Assembly (NCBI RefSeq): GCF_018129405.1
Contig: NZ_JAFCLP010000002.1
Location: 124,001-188,000 of the forward strand
Direction of reading: 5' to 3'
Length of the DNA: 64,000 nucleotides
Source of the DNA: Bradyrhizobium iriomotense
GTDB lineage: Bacteria > Pseudomonadota > Alphaproteobacteria > Rhizobiales > Xanthobacteraceae
In this document: positions 41,144 through 50,371 of the stretch, piece by piece
Numbering within the stretch: position 1 is the stretch's first letter
How the letters are laid out: each line of letters begins with the position of its first letter
Made by a program: the position numbers and the translations under genes
The notes under the pieces: generated by a model
What the model was told of the DNA's origin: nothing
Seen by the model: only the letters and a program-made list of their open reading frames with translations
Database searches by the model: none

Positions 41144-42069
41144 CCCCCTGCCCTTCGCCTTCCGATCTCGTAGGCCGCCACGTGCGCGCGGGCCAGATCC
41201 AGCAGCGGCGTGTCGATGCCGAGCGTACGGGCGCGATTGGCCATATCGCCGAGAATATGCTCCGCCTCGGTGATCGAGCCGCGCTCGATATCGCGCAGCA
41301 TCGAGGCCTTCAGCGGCGAATCCAGGGTGGTGAACAGTTTTCGGTCAAACTCGATGAACGGCGCGCGCGGCTCGAAACCTGAAGCCGTCGCAACAGTGCA
41401 GCATTCCGCAAACAGGCGGAAGATCGATTGCTCGCCGTTCGGCACGGCCAGGATGTCTCCGATACTCGCGCGCATCAGGCAGGTGATGCCGGCGAGCGTC
41501 GAGAGCTGAACGAATTTCTCCCACATGTCCTGCATGATCGCTTCGCTGGCGCGCACGTCGATACCGGGGACCTGCAGCAGTGTCTCCAGCGCGAGCGCAC
41601 GCTCGCTCAACGTCCCATCGATCTCGCCAAAGACAACCGTCTGACTCGCCATGAACTGGACGACACGACCATCCGGATCGAGTCCGGCACTGACATTCGC
41701 CAGCCCGCCGAGGACGCGCGCGGCGCCGAACCTGGCGCTGAGGGCCTCGATATGCTTCAGCCCGTTCAGGATCGGCAGGATCATCGTGTTGGGACCGACG
41801 GCGGGCGCAAACTGGCTCATGGCGTCGTCGAGCGAGTAGGCTTTCACGCCGACGAGCACGACGTCGAACGGCTCCTTCAAATCATTTGCCAGGACGATCT
41901 TCGGCTGCATGGCGAAGTCGCCGTGCGGACTCACGACCTGCAATCCGTTCCGCCGCAATTGCTCGGCCCGCGCGGACCGCACCAGAAAGGTCACGTCGCG
42001 GCCTGCTCGGACCAGGCAGGCTCCGTAATAGCCGCCAAGCGCGCCCGCGCCGATGACAAGCACTCTCAT
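41140..42069 (-). CDS. panE: 2-dehydropantoate 2-reductase (ketopantoate reductase family)
   Basis: The 309-residue product begins MRVLVIGAGALGGYYGACLV, the NADPH-binding GxGxxG of the PanE/ApbA family, and has the conserved Lys in VGVKAYSLDD and the C-terminal helical domain with NGLKHIEALSARFG. It reduces ketopantoate to pantoate for coenzyme A synthesis. Several paralogs with other 2-oxoacid substrates occur in soil bacteria, so a strict PanE role is not certain. Its stop codon overlaps the recG stop. Confidence 0.85.
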   Translation of the reverse strand: MRVLVIGAGALGGYYGACLVRAGRDVTFLVRSARAEQLRRNGLQVVSPHGDFAMQPKIVLANDLKEPFDVVLVGVKAYSLDDAMSQFAPAVGPNTMILPILNGLKHIEALSARFGAARVLGGLANVSAGLDPDGRVVQFMASQTVVFGEIDGTLSERALALETLLQVPGIDVRASEAIMQDMWEKFVQLSTLAGITCLMRASIGDILAVPNGEQSIFRLFAECCTVATASGFEPRAPFIEFDRKLFTTLDSPLKASMLRDIERGSITEAEHILGDMANRARTLGIDTPLLDLARAHVAAYEIGRRRAGG

Positions 42070-42139
42070 TCGAACTCGCCTTGCAGAGGAACTGCGTCCG
42101 CAGAGACAATAACAGATGGCCTCCGCGCCGTCTCCTCCT

Positions 42140-42216
42140 CGTCATTGCCGCAGCGAAGCAATCCAGACCGCCTCAGTGGAAAGATTCTGGATTGCTTCGC
42201 GGAGCTCGCAATGACG
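42140..42216. repeat. Palindromic repeat, GCGAAGCAATCCAGA type
   Basis: GCGAAGCAATCCAGA (42153-42167) pairs with TCTGGATTGCTTCGC (42186-42200), with outer arms CGTCATTGC (42140-42148) and GCAATGACG (42208-42216). It lies between two genes transcribed in the same direction (both minus strand). It is another dispersed Bradyrhizobium-type palindrome. Confidence 0.8.
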
Positions 42217-42264
42217 AGGCGGATGGAGTTCTGCACACGTCAATCAGGCTGACTAGGCCGGTGA

Positions 42265-43122
42265 CTAGGTCTTCTTCTGCGCGATGCTCGCTGCGAATGC
42301 CTTCATCAGCTCCGCATCCACGGCCTCGCCACTCGCATCCCCCGCGAGGTGCTCGAACCAGCGCGCAAAACCCTCGTAGATCTGGCTGGCGGGATGATCG
42401 GCGCCGAGGAAACCGGAAATCTCACGCATCTCCGCGACCCAGCGATAGGCTTTCGGGATCATATCGGGCAGCGCCACTTCGAGCCGCGCCAGAATCGCGG
42501 GCTGGCTCAGCGCGAGCTCGTCGCGGAGCGCATCGGCCGCGCCCGCCTTGGTTGCCGCGACCACCATGGCCGAGCCGATGCCGGCGAGGCCCTTGACGAT
42601 GCCGGCGTAGGACATCTTCAGCGCGGAGGCCGCACCGACCGGTCCTTCGACGATCCGCACGTCGAGGCCGAGATCCTTCAGCACCACGACGTCCTTCGCA
42701 TGCTCGCCGGACATGTAGAAGGCCGGGCTTTTGCCACCCGGCTGCGGCGGAAAGCCGATGATGCCGCCGTCGACGAACGGCGCCTGTGCCGAGCCGATGA
42801 TCTCCTCGATTCTTTGCACGGTATCGACATTGACTGCGTTGCAGTCGACCACGACCGGCTTCTTGGCGCGCCGGACGATCAGCGCGGCCAGGCGTTCGGC
42901 AAGTGCAACGGCTTCGCCCGGCGGCACGATCGAGAGGATGATGTCGGCCTCCGCAATCGCCTCGTCCTCGGCGCCGATCATGCCGGCATCCGACGCGCGT
43001 TTCTGCGTCGCCTCGCTGCGGCCTTTCAGGGAGGTCAGCACGCGCGCGCCGTTTTCGCTGAGGCGGCGGGCCACGGCGCTGCCCATGGCGCCGGGTGCGA
43101 GGATCGCAATGGTCTTTGACAT
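42265..43122 (-). CDS. NAD(P)-dependent oxidoreductase, DUF1932 / 6-phosphogluconate dehydrogenase-like
   Basis: The 285-residue product has an N-terminal Rossmann domain (IAILAPGAMGSAVARRLSENG) with the beta-hydroxyacid dehydrogenase segment FVDGGIIGFPP, and a C-terminal DUF1932 domain (ALKMSYAGIVKGLAGIGSAM, with the conserved Lys). It probably oxidises a 3-hydroxyacid or related compound with NAD(P). The substrate is unknown. The gene has its own upstream region and is followed by a repeat before panE. Confidence 0.85.
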   Translation of the reverse strand: MSKTIAILAPGAMGSAVARRLSENGARVLTSLKGRSEATQKRASDAGMIGAEDEAIAEADIILSIVPPGEAVALAERLAALIVRRAKKPVVVDCNAVNVDTVQRIEEIIGSAQAPFVDGGIIGFPPQPGGKSPAFYMSGEHAKDVVVLKDLGLDVRIVEGPVGAASALKMSYAGIVKGLAGIGSAMVVAATKAGAADALRDELALSQPAILARLEVALPDMIPKAYRWVAEMREISGFLGADHPASQIYEGFARWFEHLAGDASGEAVDAELMKAFAASIAQKKT

Positions 43123-43225
43123 CGTGCACTCCAGGTCGACTCCGAGCGAGGCGCTCAGATCGACCGAAGACTAGCAGAGGATGCGAGTCCTTGCGTGAAC
43201 GCGGCCATCCCGCAGCGGAATGGCC

Positions 43226-43996
43226 CTACTCCACCTTCGCAGGCTGGGGCTTGAGCGTCGAGCCGTTGGCGATGCGCGCGGCATTCGCCATGCCCGCAAG
43301 CGCAGCCGCCTTCTTCGGGTCGGGCGCCGAGCCCGGCTGCACCACGCCGGCCGACATGATCAGCGTTGCAGCGTCCTCGGCGCTGAGGTCGACCTCGATG
43401 ATCTTGCTCTTGGGCACGTAGAAGAAGAAGCCGGTGGTCGGGTTCGGCGAGCATGGCAGGAACACCGAGACATGCTCCTCCTGCCCCGGCAGGCTGCGGG
43501 CGATGTCCTCGCTCGGCGATTGCGAGATCAGCACGATCGACCACATGCCGGGCGAAGGAAACTCGACCAGGCCGACTTTGCGGAAGCTCGAGCCCTTGCC
43601 CGAGAACAGCGTCTCGAACACCTGCTTCAGGCCGCGGTAGATGGCGCGCACCGCCGGGATGCGGCCGAGGAAGGTCTCGCCGACGTCGACCAGCGTGCGG
43701 CCGATCAGGTTGGCCGCAAGGAAGCCGACCAAGGTTAGCGAAAAGAATGCGACAATCAGTCCCCAGCCGGGAACGCCATAGGGCAGATAGGTTTCGGGCC
43801 GATAGGCCAGCGGCACGAACGGCCGCACCACGCCGTCGACCCAGGTGACGAACCACCAGACCAGATAGAGGGTGATCGCGATCGGCCCGGTCACCACGAG
43901 GCCGGTCAGGAAATAATTGCGGAAGCGGCCCATCAGGCCGGTATGCGGTTCCGGAGCGGGATCAAGCGGCGCAGGGACGTCGTCGCGGGTGGTCAT
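43226..43996 (-). CDS. DUF502 family membrane protein
   Basis: The 256-residue protein has two membrane helices (YFLTGLVVTGPIAITLYLVW and LIVAFFSLTLVGFLAANLIG) and the DUF502 hallmarks: IPAVRAIYRGLKQVFETLF, VGLVEFPSPGMWSIVLIS and VFLPCSPNPTTGFFFYVPK. Function is unknown; homologs occur in bacteria and plants (the latter as COV-type proteins). A C-terminal variable tail ends in LKPQPAKVE. It is transcribed toward the 42.2 kb genes and lies just downstream of glmS with its own start. Confidence 0.87.
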   Translation of the reverse strand: MTTRDDVPAPLDPAPEPHTGLMGRFRNYFLTGLVVTGPIAITLYLVWWFVTWVDGVVRPFVPLAYRPETYLPYGVPGWGLIVAFFSLTLVGFLAANLIGRTLVDVGETFLGRIPAVRAIYRGLKQVFETLFSGKGSSFRKVGLVEFPSPGMWSIVLISQSPSEDIARSLPGQEEHVSVFLPCSPNPTTGFFFYVPKSKIIEVDLSAEDAATLIMSAGVVQPGSAPDPKKAAALAGMANAARIANGSTLKPQPAKVE

Positions 43997-44076
43997 TCGG
44001 GTTCCAGGTCGGTCGCTGCACTCAAGCTAGGGTTTTCTAGCAGGTTTTGGAAGAGTGCAGCCCCGATCCCTTCTGC

Positions 44077-45903
44077 CTATTCCACCGTCACCGATTTCGC
44101 GAGATTGCGCGGCTGGTCGACGTCGGTGCCCATGATGACAGCCGTATGATAGGCGAGCAGCTGCACCGGGACGGCATAGACCATCGGCGTAAAGGCTGCC
44201 GCCATGTCGGGCATGACGATGGTGACGAGGGAATCCACCGTCGCCTCCTCCGCGCCCTTGGCGTCGGTCATCAGGATGATCCTGCCACCGCGGGCGGCGA
44301 CCTCCTGCATGTTCGAGACGGTCTTCTCGAACACCCGGTCGTAGGGCGCGATGACGACGACCGGCATGGTCTCGTCGATCAGCGCGATCGGGCCGTGCTT
44401 GAGCTCGCCGGCGGCATAGCCCTCGGCGTGGATGTAGGAGATCTCCTTCAGCTTCAGCGCGCCTTCGAGCGCGAGCGGGAAGCTGGTGCCGCGGCCGAGA
44501 TAGAGCACGTCGCGCGACTTCGCGATCTCGCGCGAGAGCTTCTCGATCTGGAGCTCGGTGGTGAGCGCATCCGACATCAGCCGCGGGACCTCGACGAGGC
44601 CGTGGACCAGCTTGGTCTCGTCCTCGTCGGACAATACGCCTCTCGCCTTGCCGGCCGCGATCGCGAGATTGGCGAGCACCATGAGCTGGCAGGTGAAGGC
44701 CTTGGTCGAGGCGACGCCGATCTCGGGACCGGCCAGCGTCTGCAGCACGGTCTCGCTCTCGCGCGCGATGGTCGAGGTCGGCACGTTGACGACGGCGACC
44801 GTGTGCACGCCCTCGGCCTTGGCGTAGCGCAGCGCCGCCAGCGTGTCGGCGGTCTCGCCCGACTGCGAGATGAAGATGGCGAGATCGCCCTTGCGCAGCG
44901 GCGCCTCGCGGTAGCGGAATTCGGAGGCGACGTCGACCTCGACCGGCACGCGCGCAAAGCGCTCGAACCAGTACTTTGCGACGAAGCCGGCGTAGCTCGC
45001 GGTACCGCAGGCGGTGATGTTGATGCGCTGGATGGTCTTGAAATCGAACGGCAGCTTGACCGGCAGCGAGACGCGCTCGGTCGCCATGTCGACATAGCGT
45101 GCCAGCGTGTGGCCGACCACTTCCGGCTGCTCGTGGATCTCCTTGGCCATGAAGTGGCGGTAATTGGCCTTGTCGACCAGCGAAGTCGAGGCGGCGTGCC
45201 TGATCTTCTCGCGCTGGACGGCGTGGCCGTCCTTGTCGAAAATCGTCGCGCTCTTGCGGGTCAGCACGACCCAGTCGCCGTCCTCGAGATAGCTGATCGT
45301 GTCGGTGAACGGGCCCAGCGCGATGGCGTCGGAGCCGAGATACATCTCGCCGTCGCCATAGCCGATCGCGAGCGGCGGGCCGTTGCGGGCGCCGATCATG
45401 AGGTCGGCGTCGCCGGCGAAGATGAAGCCGAGCGCGAAGGCGCCGCGCAGGCGCCCCAGCGCCAGCTTCACCGCCTCCACGGGCTTGTTGCCGCGCGTGA
45501 GCAGGTCGTCGACGAGATGCAGCACGATCTCGGTGTCGGTCTCGGTGTGGAACACCGTGCCCTTCTTTTCGAGCTCCTCGCGCAGCTCGCGGAAATTCTC
45601 GATGATGCCGTTGTGGACCACGGCGACGCGCTCGGTCGCGTGCGGATGGGCGTTGTTGACGGTCGGCCTGCCGTGGGTGGCCCAGCGGGTGTGACCAATG
45701 CCGGTCGTGCCCTTGAGCGGCTCGGCTTCCAGCCGCTTCTCCAGATTCTTCAGCTTGCCCTCGGCGCGGCGGCGCTCGAGATGCTTGCCTTCGAGCGTGG
45801 CGACGCCCGCGGAGTCGTAGCCGCGATATTCAAGACGTTTGAGCGAATCCACCAATTGCTCTGCAACCGGCTCGCGCCCGAGAATGCCGACAATCCCGCA
45901 CAT
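44077..45903 (-). CDS. glmS: Glutamine-fructose-6-phosphate aminotransferase (isomerizing)
   Basis: The start at 45903 gives MCGIVGILG with Cys2 as the N-terminal nucleophile after Met removal; an in-frame codon three residues earlier would bury it. The 608-residue enzyme has the class II glutaminase domain (GIGHTRWATHGRP, HNGIIENF) and two SIS domains (ACGTASYAG, ISQSGETADTL). It makes glucosamine-6-phosphate, the first step of UDP-GlcNAc synthesis for peptidoglycan, lipopolysaccharide and Nod factors. glmU lies upstream on the same strand, separated by a small plus-strand gene. Confidence 0.96.
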   Translation of the reverse strand: MCGIVGILGREPVAEQLVDSLKRLEYRGYDSAGVATLEGKHLERRRAEGKLKNLEKRLEAEPLKGTTGIGHTRWATHGRPTVNNAHPHATERVAVVHNGIIENFRELREELEKKGTVFHTETDTEIVLHLVDDLLTRGNKPVEAVKLALGRLRGAFALGFIFAGDADLMIGARNGPPLAIGYGDGEMYLGSDAIALGPFTDTISYLEDGDWVVLTRKSATIFDKDGHAVQREKIRHAASTSLVDKANYRHFMAKEIHEQPEVVGHTLARYVDMATERVSLPVKLPFDFKTIQRINITACGTASYAGFVAKYWFERFARVPVEVDVASEFRYREAPLRKGDLAIFISQSGETADTLAALRYAKAEGVHTVAVVNVPTSTIARESETVLQTLAGPEIGVASTKAFTCQLMVLANLAIAAGKARGVLSDEDETKLVHGLVEVPRLMSDALTTELQIEKLSREIAKSRDVLYLGRGTSFPLALEGALKLKEISYIHAEGYAAGELKHGPIALIDETMPVVVIAPYDRVFEKTVSNMQEVAARGGRIILMTDAKGAEEATVDSLVTIVMPDMAAAFTPMVYAVPVQLLAYHTAVIMGTDVDQPRNLAKSVTVE

Positions 45904-46123
45904 GCGGATCAATATCCCCCAAATCGTCGAAAAATCGCCAAAACGACGCGCTCAGTTTTTAGCGAAATTCCGAGGGAACCATATACTCAATAATTATTGC
46001 TGATTGAGACAGCATTCGCCTGCACCATTGCCCTGCCTGCGTCGACGTGGCCGGCCTTTAACCCCGCGCGTTAACTTGTTGTCAACAAGTTTGACCAACG
46101 ATTCCGGTCAGGAGAACAAGGCC

Positions 46124-46342
46124 ATGAAAGGCTCATCCGACCGCAAAGGTCTGTCGTCGTTGTATCTGCGTGCCAGCGAGACCTCGGGCACGCACCTCGC
46201 CCATTGGCCGCCGCCCCAGCGCGGCAAGGAAAGCAAGCCCGTCTTCGTCAAGCATAAGCAAGGCGAACCGGCCAAGCGCGCCAAGCCGCGCGGCTGGCGC
46301 CTGACCCGCGCGATCTTCTCCGAATTCGCCGACGACGAATAG
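46124..46342 (+). CDS. Small basic protein between glmS and glmU
   Basis: ATG 46124 is preceded by AGGAG at 46110-46114. The 72-residue product is rich in Lys, Arg and Pro (GTHLAHWPPPQRGKESKP, GEPAKRAKPRGWRLTR) and has no membrane segment or signal peptide. I do not recognise a family. It is carried on the opposite strand between glmS and glmU, and its stop lies six bases from the glmU stop. Confidence 0.65.
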   Translation: MKGSSDRKGLSSLYLRASETSGTHLAHWPPPQRGKESKPVFVKHKQGEPAKRAKPRGWRLTRAIFSEFADDE

Positions 46343-46348
46343 CGCTTC

Positions 46349-47704
46349 CTACTTCTCCGGCTTCTTGCCGCCCGTCTTCATCTCGCGATAGCGCGCCGCG
46401 CCGCCTTCCCGGATGGTCTGCTGGTTGCGCTCCAGTGCCATGGCGTCGTCAGGCACGTCCTTCGTGATCACCGAGCCGGAGCCGATATAGGCGCCGTTAC
46501 CGATCTTGACCGGTGCGACCAGCGAGGAATTGGTGCCGACGAAGGCGCCCTGCCCGATGATCGTCTTGTGCTTCTTGAAGCCGTCGTAGTTGCAGGTGAT
46601 GGTGCCGGCGCCGATGTTGGAATTGGCGCCGACGGTGGCGTCGCCGATGTAGGAGAGATGATTGACCTTGACGCCGGCCTCCAGCGTCGCCGCCTTGGTC
46701 TCCACGAAATTGCCGATCCGCGCGCCGTCGCCGAGCGAGGTGCCGGGACGAAGCCGCGCATAGGGGCCGATCGAGACTTTCTTGCCGAGCGTGGTCTCGA
46801 CGATGTGCGAGAAGGAATGGATCACGGCGCCGTCGGCAATCGACACGCCGGGGCCGATCACCACGAACGGCTCGATGGTAACGTCCTTGCCGAACACGGT
46901 GTCGGCGGACAGATACACGGTCTCCGGCGCGATCAGCGTGACGCCGGCCTCCATCGCCGCTTTCCGCAGGCGCGCCTGCATCACGCTTTCCGCCTCGGCG
47001 AGCTGCGCCTTGGTATTGATGCCGCGCACCTCGTCCTCGCTGGTCTCGATCACCACGGACTCCCATCCCTGCTTGCGGACGATTTCGACCGCGTCGGTCA
47101 GATAATATTCGCCCTTGGAATTGGCATTGCCGATCTGCTCGAGGATTTCGAGCGCGCGGCGGCCGTCGATCGCCATCACGCCGGCATTGCACAGATCGAT
47201 CTTGCGCTCGGCTTCGCTGGCATCGGCCTGCTCGCGGATCGCGACCAGGCGGTCGCCCTCGACGATGAAGCGGCCATAGCCGGTCGGATCGGCGGCGCGG
47301 AAGCCGAGGGCCGCGATAGCGGCCCCTTTGGCGAGCGGCGCGCGCAGCCGCGCAAATGTCTCGGCCGAGATCAGCGGCGTGTCGCCGAATGCGATCAGGA
47401 GATCATCGGCGCCGCGCGCGATGGCCTCGCGTGCCGCCAGCACCGCATGCGCGGTGCCGAGGCGTTCGCCTTGCACGAAGGTGAGCGCGTCGGGGCGGAT
47501 GCGCTTCGCCTCATCCGCCACCGCCTGATGATCCGGTCCGATCACGACGGCGAGCGAGGTGCCGGTTCCCTTCGGTGCAGCGGCGAGCACGTGGGCGAGC
47601 AGCGTCTGGTGAGCGACGGGATGCAGAACCTTCGGCAGGCTCGATCGCATCCGCGTGCCTTCACCGGCGGCGAGCACGATCGTGAGGCTGGAACGGGCGG
47701 TCAT
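46349..47704 (-). CDS. glmU: Bifunctional UDP-GlcNAc pyrophosphorylase / glucosamine-1-phosphate acetyltransferase
   Basis: The 451-residue protein has the pyrophosphorylase motif [20 protein letters not shown] at the N-terminus and a left-handed beta-helix of hexapeptide repeats in the C-terminal half ([20 protein letters not shown], in part; [17 protein letters not shown]). It catalyses the last two steps to UDP-GlcNAc. glmS, the first enzyme of the pathway, is encoded downstream on the same strand. Confidence 0.96.
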   Translation of the reverse strand: MTARSSLTIVLAAGEGTRMRSSLPKVLHPVAHQTLLAHVLAAAPKGTGTSLAVVIGPDHQAVADEAKRIRPDALTFVQGERLGTAHAVLAAREAIARGADDLLIAFGDTPLISAETFARLRAPLAKGAAIAALGFRAADPTGYGRFIVEGDRLVAIREQADASEAERKIDLCNAGVMAIDGRRALEILEQIGNANSKGEYYLTDAVEIVRKQGWESVVIETSEDEVRGINTKAQLAEAESVMQARLRKAAMEAGVTLIAPETVYLSADTVFGKDVTIEPFVVIGPGVSIADGAVIHSFSHIVETTLGKKVSIGPYARLRPGTSLGDGARIGNFVETKAATLEAGVKVNHLSYIGDATVGANSNIGAGTITCNYDGFKKHKTIIGQGAFVGTNSSLVAPVKIGNGAYIGSGSVITKDVPDDAMALERNQQTIREGGAARYREMKTGGKKPEK

Positions 47705-47869
47705 CGCAATCCTGTCAGATACGGCCGAATCAATTGGCGGCAGGCCGCCCTCGTGAGCTGCCGCCTTGCTACCCCCGCAAACGCCCGGAATTCAAGTGCG
47801 ACCGAGTTTTCCTGTTAATGTTCCCTGATTGATTCGGGGAAGCCGGACAGGGCTGGGCATTTAACGTTC

Positions 47870-49222
47870 ATGGCAAAGGATTCCGACCCACTGGCGGACG
47901 CCTTCGGCACGAAGGAGACCGGCGGGCTGTTCTCCGGACTTTTGGCCGAGGAAAGCACGTTCGACCGCCGCATGTTGTGGCGGCTGGGCTCGTGGGGCGT
48001 GGCCGCCGTCGGCGCCGTCGTCGTCGCCGTGATGGCCAACCAGGCCCAGTTCGGCTGGCGCCGTGACCAGGTTGCCTCAGCCGACCTCGCGCGCCAGGCC
48101 GACCGGTTGCAGCTGCTGACCAGGGAAAGCCAGAACGAGGCCCGCCGCCTCGCCGCCGCCATCGAGACGCTGAACACCGATCGCGACCGGCTCTATTCGC
48201 GCGTCACCGTGCTGGAGCAAGGGCTCGATTCCGTCACCGGCGCGATCGCCAGGCAGAGCGCGAAGCCGCAGGATATGCCGATCCCTGAGGCGCAGCCCGC
48301 GGCAGCTGCGCCCAGCGTCGGGCCGGTTGCCTCGGTGCCGGCGCCCTCCGCCGACAAGCCGCGCGCAACCGCCAAGGACCAGGCGAAGGAGCCTGCAAAG
48401 GACGCCGCCAAGGAGCCGGCAAATCCGCCGCCGCAGACCGCGGCTGCCGCCTCGCTGATGTCGCAGGCGCCGGCAACGACCTCGGCGCTGCCGATGCTTC
48501 CACTGGTGCCGTCCAAGTCGATGATGGCGCCGCCCGATCCCGCCGCATCCAAGCTGGTTCAGCCCGAGGCAGAGAAGAAGCCGGAGCCCGCCCCCGCCCC
48601 GACCGAAGTCGCCGCGGCCGCACCAGCCAAGCCGGAGGCAGCCGAGAGCGAAGCGCCGGCGATCGCCATCCAGCAGACGCGCTTTGCGATCGACCTCGGC
48701 GGCGCCAACTCGATCGACGGCCTGCGCGCACTCTGGCGCGGCGTGACCAAATCCAATCCGGAAGTCGCGGCGCTGCGGCCGATCATCATGATCAAGGAAG
48801 GCGGTAACGGCCTCGGCATGCAGCTGCGCCTAGGGGCCGGCCCGCTGATCAACGCCGCCGCCGCCGCAAAGCTCTGCGCCGGGCTATCCGAGAACGAGCG
48901 CCGCTGCGAGACCACCGTGTTCGACGGCCAACGGCTGTCGCTGCGCGGCGGTTCGGAGAAGGGACAAGACAAGGCACAAGAGAAGTCTCAGGACCGGGTT
49001 CAGGAGAAGAGCTCCGACAAGACCCAGGACGCGACACCGCAAGCCGAGACCGCGCCCGCGCCAAACGCAAAACCGGACAAGCGCCGCCGCAGCTATTCCT
49101 CCAAGCGTTCGTCGAAGCGCGAAGAGCCTGCGCCTGCCCCGGCACCGCAGCAGCCGGCAGCGCAAGCAAAGCCGGAGACGGCGTCGGCAGGATCGACGCT
49201 GACGTCGTTCTTCAGGCGGTAA
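47870..49222 (+). CDS. Membrane-anchored SPOR-like domain protein
   Basis: The 450-residue protein has one membrane helix near residues 40-58 (GVAAVGAVVVAVMA), a short coiled-coil (LARQADRLQLLTRESQNEAR), a long Ala/Pro/Lys-rich periplasmic spacer, and a compact domain near residues 262-355 (RFAIDLGGANSIDGLRALW; GGNGLGMQLRLGAGPLINAA). That domain is SPOR-like; SPOR domains bind denuded glycan strands at the division septum. A Lys/Gln-repeat tail follows (QDKAQEKSQDRVQEKSSDKT). A cell-wall or division role is likely but inferred. Confidence 0.78.
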   Translation: MAKDSDPLADAFGTKETGGLFSGLLAEESTFDRRMLWRLGSWGVAAVGAVVVAVMANQAQFGWRRDQVASADLARQADRLQLLTRESQNEARRLAAAIETLNTDRDRLYSRVTVLEQGLDSVTGAIARQSAKPQDMPIPEAQPAAAAPSVGPVASVPAPSADKPRATAKDQAKEPAKDAAKEPANPPPQTAAAASLMSQAPATTSALPMLPLVPSKSMMAPPDPAASKLVQPEAEKKPEPAPAPTEVAAAAPAKPEAAESEAPAIAIQQTRFAIDLGGANSIDGLRALWRGVTKSNPEVAALRPIIMIKEGGNGLGMQLRLGAGPLINAAAAAKLCAGLSENERRCETTVFDGQRLSLRGGSEKGQDKAQEKSQDRVQEKSSDKTQDATPQAETAPAPNAKPDKRRRSYSSKRSSKREEPAPAPAPQQPAAQAKPETASAGSTLTSFFRR

Positions 49223-49418
49223 AATTCGGCGCCTATCTCGCGGATCGCAATCCGCACCAAAAAGCGGCAACAGATTTGTCCCTATGACGAGCGACATTTT
49301 TGGGCAATGACACTGGTTTTGCTTCCGCCGCCGAAGAAACCCGCTAGAGTTGTGGGAGATCAGCGGCTCTCTTGATCTACAAAACGTGCAAATCGGCCGC
49401 GCTGGGCAGGAAATTTGT

Positions 49419-49886
49419 ATGGAACCAGATCAGCGCGAAGAAGAATCAAGCAGACCGCGCCGTCTTATGCGCGTCATCGTGGGAATCGCATTCAGTCTCA
49501 CGGCGGTGGTCGGGCTGGTGATGATCAACCTACCTCCGACAGACTCCAAGGTGCAGGCTATGATTGAAGCCGCAATAGTAAAAATGGAAGGCTCGATACG
49601 CCCCACCTTGCCCAAGAAACTCGACCAGCTAACCACTCTGGTGGCGGTCGATCATGCCGGAAACACGATACGGTACGAAATGACTGTTGATCTAAGCAAG
49701 ACGACAGCGAAGCCGACTGCAGCATTTGCATCGCAGGTGCGCTCTCCAATGCTCAAGGCCATCTGCAGCAGCGAAGCGGCGCAAGTCCTCAAGCTAGGGG
49801 CGTCCTACGAGTATATTTATCGGGATCAGAGCTCGAACGACTTGGGAAGGTTCACGGTTTCGAACTCCGATTGCCAAGGTCAGTGA
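49419..49886 (+). CDS. Hypothetical single-pass membrane protein
   Basis: ATG 49419 has AGGA nine bases upstream. The 155-residue protein has a basic cytoplasmic start, one helix (VIVGIAFSLTAVVGLVMI) and a ~110-residue extracytoplasmic domain with two Cys. Its base composition is less GC-rich than neighbouring genes, and codon use is more mixed. I recognise no family. It may be a recently acquired gene. Confidence 0.65.
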   Translation: MEPDQREEESSRPRRLMRVIVGIAFSLTAVVGLVMINLPPTDSKVQAMIEAAIVKMEGSIRPTLPKKLDQLTTLVAVDHAGNTIRYEMTVDLSKTTAKPTAAFASQVRSPMLKAICSSEAAQVLKLGASYEYIYRDQSSNDLGRFTVSNSDCQGQ

Positions 49887-49990
49887 AGGCGTAGTCTTCC
49901 ACCGCATGTTGGACCAGGCATTTCGTTTTCCGTCTAGAATTATCCACCTCCCCTGTTGCCCCCTTCCCCCATCCCGACCATATTGCGGCC

Positions 49991-50371
49991 ATGACAAAAA
50001 AGCCCTTCCGCCTCACGCCCTACCAGGTGCAGTTCCTGATCATCGTCGGCTTCGCGACCGTCGGCTATGCGCTTTATTTGCGCTATCTCGGCATCGAGCT
50101 CTCGACGGTCGGCCTTGCCTGCGACGCCGGCCTGCAGACGCTGATCTGCAAGGCGCGCTCGGTCGCGACCGTGCTGTTCAAGAATTCGGTGTTCGGCATT
50201 GTCGCGCTGGTGGTGGCGACGCTCAACCTGATGCGGCCGTCGATCGTGCTCTTGACCGTCGGCATTATCGCCGCCGGCCTCGGCATCGTGCTCTACAATG
50301 TCGTGCTGTCGGGCCTTGCGATCGGCCTGTTCATTCTTGGATTTGCTCGGCCCGCGCCCGCCACAGCGTGA
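49991..50371 (+). CDS. Small multi-pass membrane protein
   Basis: The 126-residue protein has about three hydrophobic helices (FLIIVGFATVGYALYL, VFGIVALVVATLNL, IVLLTVGIIAAGLGIVLYN). It has two or three Cys between helix one and two (LACDAGLQTLICKA). Function is unknown. The 3' end overlaps the convergent ndvC gene by 41 bases, and the pair is likely to share a termination zone. Confidence 0.7.
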   Translation: MTKKPFRLTPYQVQFLIIVGFATVGYALYLRYLGIELSTVGLACDAGLQTLICKARSVATVLFKNSVFGIVALVVATLNLMRPSIVLLTVGIIAAGLGIVLYNVVLSGLAIGLFILGFARPAPATA

